Below, piece by piece: positions 11,464-21,581 of a stretch of 64,000 nucleotides of DNA. A program made the position numbers and the translations under genes. This DNA is from Fragilaria crotonensis (taxonomy: Eukaryota > Bacillariophyta > Fragilariophyceae > Fragilariales > Fragilariaceae). A model generated the notes under the pieces. That model was not told the DNA's origin and ran no database searches. It saw nothing but the letters and a program-made list of their open reading frames with translations. The stretch spans positions 1-64,000 of the forward strand of contig JAKSYS010000325.1 in NCBI GenBank assembly GCA_022925895.1, read 5' to 3'. Every line of letters begins with the position of its first letter. Position 1 is the stretch's first letter.

Positions 11464-14400
11464 ATGACCATCAACCAACCTCTCCTTGACAGAGATTATC
11501 TACCATCTGCCAATCATTCTCCTCCCACCTCTGGAGCCACAGCATACTTTCCAGATGATCCCCAATCACCATACCAAAGATTTGGTCCCCCACATCTTGA
11601 AAACTGGCTACCTGACAGTGGTGCTACCAGCCATTACACTCCACTCTTCAGCGACCTCCACGATGTCGAACCCTGCAGTGTTCCAATCTCCTTAGCTGAT
11701 GGCAGCACCAAGATGTCCACCCACAAAGGCACAACTGCATGCCACTTCACCACTGATGATGGCCTCAAGTCCATCCTAGGACTCACTGATGTCTACTATG
11801 TTGAAGGTCTCAGCCACAGACTCCTCTCCTTAACTGCTCTATCATGCACCCAAAACTTCAGTGTCCTGATCAAGAACAGAGCCACAACAATCCAACTCCC
11901 AAATGGTTCCACATACACTTGGCCAATACTGACCAGAGAACTCCCTTCATCACAACAAGCCTTCTCAACCATCTCCAACTCTAACCTACCTTCTGACCCT
12001 GACTCTGAACCTGATGAACAACATTTTGATGACACTACACCCCTGTTGACACCGATCAACGCCGTTCAGTCACCGCCCTACCTTTGGAACTCATCTACCG
12101 ACGACTTGCTTTCCGAAATTTCCGCAATCTTATGGTCGGATCCCTTCACCAAACATGGAATGACCATGTCTTGACACCTACTGTTGATCACAACTCCTGG
12201 CCTCTACGCATTTCAATCAGCCAAAAACGTGCCCGCAACAAAACTCCTCAACGCCAAGGCACTGAACCTTTCCACCGCCTTCATCTTGACCTAATGCGCA
12301 ACCCTTTCCGCTATGGTCTCACAACCAATACCAACTTTTCAGCCTACTTGTTCATTGTCACAACACCTGGCAAACTAACAGGTTGGATTGGTCTCCCAAC
12401 TGAAAGCACAGCTTCCATTATTACTGCTCTGAAGCAATGGCTAACTGACACAGAACTCCTTGGCCGCACCCAATCTGTCCGTTTTATCCGCACTGATGCT
12501 GGATCTGCTTTCACCTCAACCAAATTCATTTCTGAATGCACTTCACTTGGTATCAAAGTTGAAGCTGCAGCACCTGAACATCAAGAAATGAATGGCATTT
12601 GCGAAGCCAAATGGCGTGAAGTCCACAACACTGCCAACATACTCTTGAACAATGCAAGACTAGGAGGTGCATTCTTCCATCATGCCCATGCCTATGCTGT
12701 TCAAATCCTCAATGTCTGCCCAGCCAAGAATGTTATTGACCAACATGGCAACCCAACAACTCCCTATCAATACAGCTTTCAACGCAAGCCTTCCTAGCCA
12801 ACTTCCGCGTCTTCGGATGTCCAACATTCTTCAAACGCTACGAACCAACTTTCCGCAACAAACTTATAACCTACAAGCAACAACTCCAACGTGCATCCCG
12901 CGGAATTTTCCTTGGATTTCCCGACAACTCTGCAGGCTGGTTAATCTACTCGCCAGACCAACCCCAAAGCCTCATCATAACCCGCGACGCCTACTTCGAT
13001 GAAGACTTCAACTCCGCTCTCTGTTTCGATTCCAAACCTTTTGCTGGAGCCGTACCCATCCGCTCCCACTTCAATCCGCATGGACTTCGTGACACTCCAG
13101 AGAACTCTGAACCATCTACCTACCATCAAACTGGCTCTGCAGCCAACCTTGGTAACCCACCATCAACTTTCATTGATACTTCCAACCATCATTCTTCCCT
13201 CCCTGCCATCCCTGAAACTGATGACAATGCCCATGAAGATGATCCACCACCTTCTACACTTGCTGCAATCAAACATACAACTCCTCCACATGGTCCAACA
13301 CCACCCACACCACATCAAATCAACTTTGTCACCCATCAACAACATCATTCCCAACTCCACAAGATGATGACCATCTACTTCCAAGAATGCAATGAAGATC
13401 TACCAACTATTGATCCCATTCACTCTGCCATGATGACAATTGACAACTCTCCCAGCAACAATTCACAAGCCAACCCCAGGAACCTGTGGACAAATACCTT
13501 CCAGAACCTCAGTCTCTCAAAGCTGTCCTCAAACTTGATGATAATGTCCGCAATGCTTGGCTACATGCAATCAAAATGGAGATCAAGAACCTCATTGACC
13601 ATGATACCTTCATCCTTGGACAAACTCCACACAAAGATGAACTCATTATCCCAGTCAAACTTGTACTCAAAGCAAAACAAACTGCAACTGGAAAACTTGA
13701 CAAACTAAAGCTCGCCTTGTCGCCCGTGGCGACCTGGAGAAACGTCTCCTGAAAAGAGTCAAAGCCATCAACCAACAACGACTCCTTGAACAACGTCAAG
13801 AAATTGCTGAATCTACCAATTCACCTGGCACTCCAAAACCTATACCTGTTGAACCACTCATGTATGAAGACACCTGGTCACCCTGTGCATCTGCAAGAGG
13901 GTCAAACTATTCATTGCAACCATCTGTGCATCCAGAAGAAGTGTCAAGAGTGCTGACTTCATTGGTGCCTACCTCCAAGCCAAAGTTATTGGCCGCCACT
14001 TTGTGAAACTGCCATTGGAATACGCCTATCACTTCCCTGAATACGCTAAATTCTTTGGCTCCCCAATGTTACTGAACAAAGGAATCTACGGTCTCGTCTA
14101 CTCTGGCAAATATTGGAACATTGAATTTTCGGAATGGCTCTACTCCCAAGGCTTTATCCAATCTCCTTCCGAACCGTCTTATTTTGTCCGATACGACAAA
14201 CACAATCAATGGCTCCGTCTCCTATTTTTCGTCGATGATATGCTCTACGCTGGAAGCAACGATTCCATCGAAAAACAATTTGAAGATTCCGTCCGCAATC
14301 GCTTCGATGTCAAATTCCTCGGACCTGCGCAATGGTTCCTCCAAATGCGTATCCACAAACACTCCGACTCAAGCTATACTCTGGATCTACGTTTTGAATA

Positions 14401-15315
14401 CTCTCCAACGTTATGACCCGAATTCCGAATTCCCCGAACGCGATACCCCCTTTCCTCCCGACTACACCTTCAGCAAGGATAACCGCCCCGTAACCGCCTC
14501 TGACGTTACCCTCGTCGAACAAAAGCAACAACGCCTTCCCTTCCGCTCTGCTGTCTGCACTCTCCTCTACCTTGCATACAATACAAGAGCTGACATCCTA
14601 TTTGCTGTCTGCAAACTTGCTAAAGCATGCATCTCTCCTGGCATACCTGATTTTCGAGCCCTATCTTGGCTCATCGGCTATCTTCGCCGCCGCCCTACTA
14701 CGCTCTCAAATTCTACCCCGATGGCACTTCAAATCCATCTATGACATCTGCCTTCACCATCGTATCCCATACTCCGATCTCACCGTTTTCTCCGACGCCA
14801 GCTGGCAAGACTGCCCTGACACTGGCCGTTCCACTGTTGGATACATGATCTTCTACAATGGTGCCCTCATTGAAGCCAATTCTACAATGCCTACACCTGT
14901 TGCAATGTCTACTTCTGAAGCTGAATACATGGCCGCATGTTCTGCCACAATGGCCACAGCTCACATCCGAATGCTTCTCTACGATATGCTCTATCTTGGC
15001 ACCAAACAATGGCGTGAATCAACCCAACGTCTTCCTTCCATACCTGCCATCCTCATGATTGACAATGAAGCCACCGTCCAAATCGCAAAGAATGGAAAAC
15101 TCACTCGCAAGACGCGACACATCGAACGCCGCTTCCACTTCGTCCGTCAAGGCCAGCAAGACGGCATTCACCAACTTCATTGGATTCCCTGTGACTCCCA
15201 ACTTGCCGACATCCTCACCAAGACTCAACACTCCGGCAAAATTGATCCTCACCTCACCAAGATCTTCTGTGTTCTCCCCGACCACATGCTTTCATCACCG
15301 GGACCAGAGATCTGA
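11464..15315 (+). pseudogene. pol region of the copia element (protease, integrase, reverse transcriptase, RNase H), broken
   Basis: Domains appear in copia order. The aspartic protease active site (WLPDSGATSHYT) is near 11600-11640. The pre-integrase and integrase catalytic core spans about 12250-12800 and includes IRTDAGSAF and APEHQEMNGICE. Reverse transcriptase spans about 13480-14400 and includes the catalytic VDDM box. RNase H spans about 14770-15290 and includes SDASWQD, STSEAEYMA and the ADILTK tail typical of copia. The region is broken in several places, so it is unlikely to give a full polyprotein. It ends 10 bp before the 3' LTR. Confidence 0.85.
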
Positions 15316-15325
15316 TCCAAGAGGG

Positions 15326-15913
15326 TGTTAGGAATCTACCGTCACTCTGTCACACTGTCTCTCGTCTTACTGTAAGGTTAAATACCATACGGTAATACAG
15401 TAGACAGTCCTTTATTTTCTTAGTCTGTCCGTGACCCGTTCCCGTAGAATTCTACGGATCAGAACCTGGTACTACCGGTCTGCAACACAAAACTATTTGA
15501 ATTTACTCCTATGTAATTCAAATCATGAGTGTTGTTGATAACTTCAACAACACTCTTTTACTATGGACAACACTTCCCAAACACCACTCAGGAAGTGGGA
15601 CTAAGACAACACTTCATTTGTGAGACTCCAACTAATGTTGCAAGTCTCACCTTCATTTCATCCCAATTCATCTTATAATTTCCACAAACCAAAAACAGTA
15701 AAGGCCTTTACTACTTAGTTTCTACATTTCTACATCCTTGTATCAACAAATCTACCGCCATGGTGTATGTCTACAAAACACCATCGCCCAAAGCTGGACG
15801 ATCCGTCAGGTTCGCTTCCTCACCCGTCAAGTCCAACGTTAGACTTCTAGGTCCTACTAACCTTAAGTCTACCGTCGGCCAGTACTCGTGTACCGATCAC
15901 ACGAACACTGTCA
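15326..15913 (+). repeat. 3' long terminal repeat
   Basis: 588 bp, nearly identical to 4202-4788. It ends 107 bp before the start codon of the first sulfotransferase gene, on the same strand. Confidence 0.93.
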
Positions 15914-15918
15914 TAGTA
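15914..15918. repeat. right target-site duplication (TAGTA) of the copia element
   Basis: An exact copy of 4197-4201, at the start of a short run of GTAGTACT repeats. Confidence 0.9.
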
Positions 15919-16020
15919 CTGTAGTACTGTAGTACGCCAGTACTGTCATCGACGATTCTCACTTCTCACCTTTATTAGAGCCGCGCCATAAAATCATAAC
16001 TTCAAATCTCTCACTTCATC

Positions 16021-16980
16021 ATGTCGTTTCTTCGAGCCGTGTTGTTCATCACAATATTCGCTGCCATAACGATTGCAGCCTTCATCGCGTGGGTACAGTC
16101 CTCCACAGAATTCGATGGTGTAAAAGTGATGAAAAGAGGAGCAACGGTGCGTGGCCACCCACGTGAGACATTGGACAACCGTTCTCCAGCGTGCTCCTTC
16201 AATCATCATAGAGGAATTGGATTGGAAGGATCCAAGATAAAAAAGATTGTCCTGCTCCACATGCGAAAGGCCGGCGGAACCAGCATCTTGGCTTATCTGC
16301 GGCAGGTGGCAAAAAAATACGGGCTTGAATTGGAAGCCTTTGAAGCCAGGCCCCCACTTCTGCCTGAAAATGCAGATAACCAGACGTTGTTGGTGACGCA
16401 TATCCGTGAACCCTCAACGAGAGTGCTGAGCCACTACAAATACGAAGAGCGATGGCTTTGTCGCCACCTCACAAACTCAACCTTTATTCCAACTTTGAAT
16501 AACACGAGAAACTCCCTAAATGCCTTTGTGGAAACTCCCAACATTGTCTGGCAAGGCATTTATTTGTGGGAGTGCTCCCACAACTGCTATGCAAAATGGT
16601 CTACCGGATTATGTTCGAAGGAAGGTCCTTTCAACGAATCGACTGCGTGCTGGTCTCGCGACGATGTTGAGGGGTCCTTTCTCTACCGGGCACGCGAAGT
16701 CCTGTTTTCATACAATCTTGTTATCGTCATAGAATGGCTCAAAAATCCAGAATACGTCAGGTCTCTTGAAACGTTGTTTGGTGTTGAGGGCATTGCTATA
16801 CCACGACAAACTGAGTGGTGTTCAAATGAATCCGCCGCAGCGAACAAAATGTGGCCGCTGGTCGTGCCGGAAGAAACGAAACAGCGAATCTTGCAACTGA
16901 ATCAGCTGGATACTACATTGTATAATGAGCTCACAAGTTGCTCCAGATTCGACTTTCCGAATCATTCGATTTTTGTGTAA
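16021..16980 (+). CDS. membrane-anchored sulfotransferase, tandem copy 1
   Basis: 319 residues, intronless. Residues 4-26 form a signal anchor (type II membrane protein, presumably Golgi). Residues 80-95 carry the 5'-phosphosulfate loop (LLHMRKAGGTS) that binds PAPS, and about 130-145 carry the 3'-phosphate motif (HIREPSTRVLSHYKYE) with the expected Arg and Ser. Several conserved Cys and N-glycosylation sequons (NSTF, NNTR) fit a lumenal domain. The family transfers sulfate from PAPS to carbohydrate or protein acceptors; the acceptor here is unknown. The copy at 18794 is about 80-85% identical. The copia 3' LTR ends 107 bp upstream, so its original promoter has been displaced. The ATG is the first in frame and is preceded by a CTTCAAAT stretch shared with the second copy. 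Confidence 0.85.
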   Translation: MSFLRAVLFITIFAAITIAAFIAWVQSSTEFDGVKVMKRGATVRGHPRETLDNRSPACSFNHHRGIGLEGSKIKKIVLLHMRKAGGTSILAYLRQVAKKYGLELEAFEARPPLLPENADNQTLLVTHIREPSTRVLSHYKYEERWLCRHLTNSTFIPTLNNTRNSLNAFVETPNIVWQGIYLWECSHNCYAKWSTGLCSKEGPFNESTACWSRDDVEGSFLYRAREVLFSYNLVIVIEWLKNPEYVRSLETLFGVEGIAIPRQTEWCSNESAAANKMWPLVVPEETKQRILQLNQLDTTLYNELTSCSRFDFPNHSIFV

Positions 16981-18793
16981 TCGAATACGGTTGCTTTAAT
17001 GGGGATCATAATTCTGGTGGATGGTACGATTCGGGGTAGGTTTGTTTTCCTTAACCTATTGTGTCAAACCAAGGATGCCTTTGAAAACTACACAGTGCGC
17101 TTGCTACATTCGATGCGCTGAAAATTTTTGGTAAGGGATAAGATAAAGACGTTGTTACCTCAACCGTGTTAAGGAGGGTGTAGAGGATGATTACCTTGCC
17201 CCGGCGAGGCAACTCCCGACATGCTGCTAGTTCCCAAAATTCTGGTTTGTATCTACCGAAAACGCAGATTTGAAGGCATGTGTGCTCTTTCTTGTCTGCA
17301 CACTTAAGCTGGACTACATAGGTCTACGTACCATAAAAAGGTTCGCCATGTGAAATGTTGACCGAATGGAACAACAAAATCAGGAGCTTCTGTTGGTTCC
17401 TTGGGTCAAATCTTCAATCTGATCCTTGGTCTCAAATCCGATTAAATGTCATTCAAATGACGTCGGCATACGACACGCTACTTAGAATCGGTGTAGAAAA
17501 TTTAGCTCCACGTGGAAGCCATTTAAGAAGGGAATTTCAGAATTATTCCTGAAGATATTCTTTCAACGCAAATCTGCCGCCGGCCCTCCCTGTCACAGCC
17601 GAAATTTGAACGCACACTTGCATTATTTACAATTATATCTATCATATCTATACATATATATCTCACACGATTTCAGTACTTGTGCTCCTGTACATTTAAT
17701 ATAACACCACCTCGTGTATACTCCTACCAGCAGCGGTACAAATCGATTCATCAAATACAACGGAAGACAAAACTACGATCTTTTGATACTGCATTTCTAC
17801 AGGAGTGGGTCGTCGACTGTACTCCAGTAGCACAGTTGACATATACAGTGTACTCGGAGTCCAGTACTGGAGTACCAGGTACCTGGTACTCTACTATCGG
17901 TAGATATGAAATCATGCTACTACAGTACGTCGATACGAATGCAACTACTACTGTACGACTAACAATGCTACTACCTGGTTCTACGGTACGTCGATACCAG
18001 TGCTCGTAAGCCGGTGTTGCTGTTGTCAAATGAGACCCATCAAAAAATGCTTTGAAAATCAATCAAAACAGGTTCACTCCCATTGTCATTACAACTGACT
18101 GACTACAATTGCTACATTTAAAGAAGACACAGACTGGAAGTAAGAAAAAGGGTCAACTACAAGAGAAATGGACCCACAGTTGAGGGTCCATTGTCACAAA
18201 TACAATATTGTTATTTTTGTGTACATCGGATGCGTTCGAGTGTATGACATACCATGACCTCCGTTTCTACGTAACTGTGTAGGATTATACCGGAGCTCCC
18301 GTACAAATCAAATTCAAAATTCAGCGCGGCTCAAACGAGCACACAACGGCAATGTAGCCGGCCGGTCCGAGCGTGCCAGATTATTTGCCGGACGATGAAA
18401 TCAAAAACGGATGAGTTTTTTTTCAGGATTCCTATGATGTCACGAAAACGTCACATGAATGACATTTAATCGGAATTCCCAGCCCATTTCCAAACTGCGA
18501 TACTGTACACTAGTAGTAGAGCTACTGGAGTCCCAGTTTCTCCCGCACGATTGTACCGGCCTACCGTACGGTACCTGCATTGAGTGTATTCGAATCTGAA
18601 AAATCATGAGCAGGCATTACCAGTCCCAGCAACATGATGAGTGTTTGGGAAAGCATCGTATTGGACACCGTGAACGATGCCCGCAAACCTCGAACTCCGG
18701 TCAACTTCTACCGGTAGACTACCAACAACTGGGAATACACTTTATTCCTGTGAGATTCCTGAAAGCATTACTGTATGCTAGCTTCAAATCATC
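16981..18793. other. intergenic region between the sulfotransferase copies
   Basis: About 1.8 kb with no convincing gene. The first 90 bp resemble the 3' flank of the second sulfotransferase, so the duplicated unit extends past the stop codon. 17640-17670 is a TA-rich tract. 17810-18010 and 18500-18580 are dense in GTAC-containing short palindromes. Short open frames here lack any recognisable domain. Confidence 0.6.
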
Positions 18794-19750
18794 ATGATGG
18801 TGTTTCCACGAACTTTCTTTGCCATTGCCTTATTTGCTGCCCTGGCGATTGCAGCCCTCATCTCGTGGGAACAGCACTCCCCAGCAATGAATGGTGAAAA
18901 ACTAATGAAGGGAGGAGAAATGGCTAACCATTCACATGAAACAAAGGACAACATTTCTCCAGCTTGTTCCTTCAATCATAACCGAGGAATTGGATTGGTC
19001 GGGTCCAAGATAGAAAAGATTGTCCTCCTCCACATGCGAAAGGCTGGCGGAACTAGCATATGGGCTTATCTGTGCAGGGTTGCCGATGAATACAACGTTG
19101 AGTTAATATCCATTGAAGCACGACTCCCGCTTTTGCCGGAAGAAGCCGATAGCAAGACGTTGTTGGTGACACATATCCGCGAACCCACAGCAAGAGTGGT
19201 GAGCCACTACAAATACGAAGAGCGATGGCTTTGTCGCCATCTGACAAATAACAGCTTCACGCCAACTCTGAATAACACCAGAATATCGCTACGTGGCTTT
19301 GTTGAAACTCCCAACAGAGCTACTGATGGCGTTTTGTGGGAATGTGCCCACAACTGCTACTCGAAATGGTCGACCGGATTATGCTGGGATGAAGGCGCTT
19401 TCAACGAATCAACTGCGTGCTGGTCTCGCGACGATGTTGAGGGGTCGCTTCTCTCCAGGGCACGGGAGGTCATGTTTTCTTATAATCTTGTTATTGTCAT
19501 CGAATGGCTCAAAAATCCAGAATACGTCAGGTCTCTGGAAACTTTGTTTGGTGTTGAGGGCATTGCCACACCACGACAGGCTGATTGGTGTTCAAATGAA
19601 TCCGCCGCAGCGAACAAAAAGTGGCCGCTGGTCGTGCCGGAAGAAACGAAACAGCGAATCATGCAATTGAATCAGCTGGATACTGCACTGTATAATGAGC
19701 TCACAAGTTGCTCCAGATTCGACTTTCCGAATCGTTCAATTTTTGTGTAA
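18794..19750 (+). CDS. membrane-anchored sulfotransferase, tandem copy 2
   Basis: 318 residues, collinear with copy 1. It has a signal anchor at residues 4-26, the PAPS loop LLHMRKAGGTS at about 79-89, and HIREPTARVVSHYKYE at about 130-145. The C-terminal third is almost identical to copy 1, and divergence is concentrated in the stem just after the membrane anchor and around residues 90-110 and 180-200. This pattern fits a tandem duplication with functional constraint or partial gene conversion at the 3' end. Two adjacent ATGs (18794 and 18797) are possible starts. The 3' flank stays similar to copy 1 for about 90 bp. Confidence 0.85.
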   Translation: MMVFPRTFFAIALFAALAIAALISWEQHSPAMNGEKLMKGGEMANHSHETKDNISPACSFNHNRGIGLVGSKIEKIVLLHMRKAGGTSIWAYLCRVADEYNVELISIEARLPLLPEEADSKTLLVTHIREPTARVVSHYKYEERWLCRHLTNNSFTPTLNNTRISLRGFVETPNRATDGVLWECAHNCYSKWSTGLCWDEGAFNESTACWSRDDVEGSLLSRAREVMFSYNLVIVIEWLKNPEYVRSLETLFGVEGIATPRQADWCSNESAAANKKWPLVVPEETKQRIMQLNQLDTALYNELTSCSRFDFPNRSIFV

Positions 19751-20235
19751 TCCGATACGGTTGCTTTTATGGGGATCATACGTCTGGTAGGTGGTACACT
19801 TCGGCGTTTATGTAATTTCCTTAACCTCTGCATCGTACCTACTAGGATGTCCTTTAGTCCCGTTCTCCTTTGTCCCTTCGCCCTCTCGGGTAAAGGACAA
19901 TTTTAAACTTGCGCAAAACATGCGGAAGAAATTTATCGATTACCAGACCTTCCCTTTTCCCAGTGGTTTCGCCTGTCTCTCAATGACAACGATGCTTCTC
20001 TCTAGTAGGCAGTCCGCAAACTTGCGGCTACTACCGGTAGTAGTGCACTTCACGAATTACGGAGTACAGTACATCTTTCCTACCGTTCAATGCGCACGAT
20101 ACAGTACTCGTAGTACGCAGTACCTGCCACAGCAAGGTGCTGGTACGCCAAAAGGATTCATACATTCATAAAGACTAAAATCCAAACAGTTCGTAAAAGT
20201 GAACATTTGCTCATCAATGCAAGGACCATTGGACA
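19751..20235. other. intergenic region before the phosphatase gene
   Basis: The first 90 bp are the tail of the sulfotransferase duplication. The remainder has no gene that I can support. GTAC/TAGTAC-rich sequence lies at 20060-20130. Confidence 0.6.
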
Positions 20236-21360
20236 ATGTTGTTGCTAATACTTTCAATCCATGTAGCAGCGTGCTTGGCTCGAGAATGCCCCTCTTACGG
20301 CTGTTTGATGCTACCTCGTGATATTGTCTTTGATGAGCAAACTCGCAAAGCCCTTGCTCGAATCCGCAACAACCTTGACGAGAAAAGTCTCGAAACACTG
20401 AAAACGTCAGGAAACGCCGCTCACGCCACTCTCACATTGATCGGGTACAAAGGTGGAAATGACGAGGATCAAATAAACCAGGATCGTGCATTTGCTGTGA
20501 ATCCTTTCATGGAAAGTATCATCTCTCCGGTGTCTACGATGGTCATGGGACTGGGGAAATAGTTTCAGAATATGCCGTGTCTGAACTACCAAAACGCCTC
20601 GCTGCCAAACTAGAGCTCATGGACGTCAGTAACGACACCATGATTGTGAAAGCTCTCAAGGACACTTTCCTTGAAATCGCTGCGGACGCCAAACCAGTCA
20701 GCGGTGGCCAGGGTGGGTGTACCGCATCGGTAGTGTTACAGATTGGCAGTCGCCTCTTTGTTGCCAATGCCGGCGACTCTATCAGCATCGTCGCCACGTA
20801 TGATTCGTCCCACGAGACCCAAAATGGTGGCTTGTCGACGCGAGTCCATTTTGTAACGCGCGAAGACAAACCTCATTTAGACGATGAACGAGCTCGCATA
20901 GAACGCATGGGTGGCCGCGTCTGGATACCTTCTGATTTGACTCAAGAGTCGTCAAGAGTTATCGCTGTTGACCCCCGTACAGGATATCAATCAGGACTGG
21001 CCATGTCCCGGTCAATTGGAGATTGGGATATGATTGGCGTGGTGGCAGAACCTTTGGTGGAAGTGATAGACACGAACTCACTGTTTTGTAGCGATAGTGA
21101 AAGCGAAACGTGCAAGGCGCCGTCCGATGATGTTTCTAGTAATTTGTTTGTTGTGTCGGCAACCGATGGTATGATGGATTACATCGACCCTCAAACCATT
21201 GCCGAAGCGTTCGCTCGAGCATTTTCAAGGGAAATGCATCCTCAACGTTGCGGAGGACCTAATATATCAGGCAGCTAAGGGCTGGGAAACCGATATGGAA
21301 GGAACCTACCGCGATGATATTGCGCTTGCTGCTTCTAGGCTAAAGCCTAGTATAGCCTAG
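20236..21360 (+). pseudogene. PP2C-family protein phosphatase, two frame changes
   Basis: A metal-dependent Ser/Thr phosphatase. The metal-binding and catalytic motifs appear in order: QINQDRAF (about residue 85), GVYDGHGTGE, GGCTASVVLQIG, VANAGDSIS, ATDGMMDYI and YRDDIALAASRL. A hydrophobic N-terminus (LLLILSIHVAACLA) suggests a signal peptide or anchor. The frame moves from 20236-20510 to another frame that covers DGHG through ATDG, then back near 21220-21238 for the final motif, with the stop at 21358-21360. The first change is explained by one missing base near 20510 (expected NPFMGKYHLSGVYDGHG) and the second by one extra base. Both flanks stay conserved, so either the gene died very recently or the assembly has two indels. 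It converges with the cold-shock-domain gene 220 bp away. Confidence 0.75.
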
Positions 21361-21581
21361 AGAGCGAAAGTACAGGACAGGGGGAGCATTTAAGTAGGAA
21401 CGAAGGGAAGAAGCATTTGAACATTGCACTGTCTTGTGACTTCATCCCTCACACCTTTCCGGTGCGTAGCTGGGAAGGGAAAAAGCTGTTGGCCGACGCA
21501 ACTTATACCAATAGCATCCGCGATAAAGTAATTCGATTCAATGACACGCATTGTAACCTGGATTCTAGCCGGCTCACAGAA

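Larger units (their letters stand above)
4202..15913 (+). mobile_element. Ty1/copia LTR retrotransposon (diatom CoDi-like), 11.7 kb, with a large extra ORF
   Basis: The element has two LTRs of 587 and 588 bp beginning TGTTAG and ending TGTCA, flanked by the 5-bp duplication TAGTA. Inside, the order is gag with a zinc knuckle, aspartic protease, integrase, reverse transcriptase, RNase H. Integrase before reverse transcriptase defines Ty1/copia. A polypurine stretch (CCAAGAGGG, 15317-15325) sits directly before the 3' LTR, and a possible primer-binding region beginning TGGTTGCTC lies directly after the 5' LTR. At 11.7 kb it is about twice a typical copia element. The surplus is the region 4789-9900, which carries a 1135-codon open frame. 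The LTRs differ by about three substitutions and three small length changes, so insertion was recent. Gag-pol is broken in several places (roughly half a dozen or more), while the extra ORF looks whole. Confidence 0.93.

Noticed and set aside
17355-18797. Short open frames between the sulfotransferases
   Set aside because: All are under 110 codons, have no domain, show no splice-linked continuation and run through GTAC-repeat sequence.
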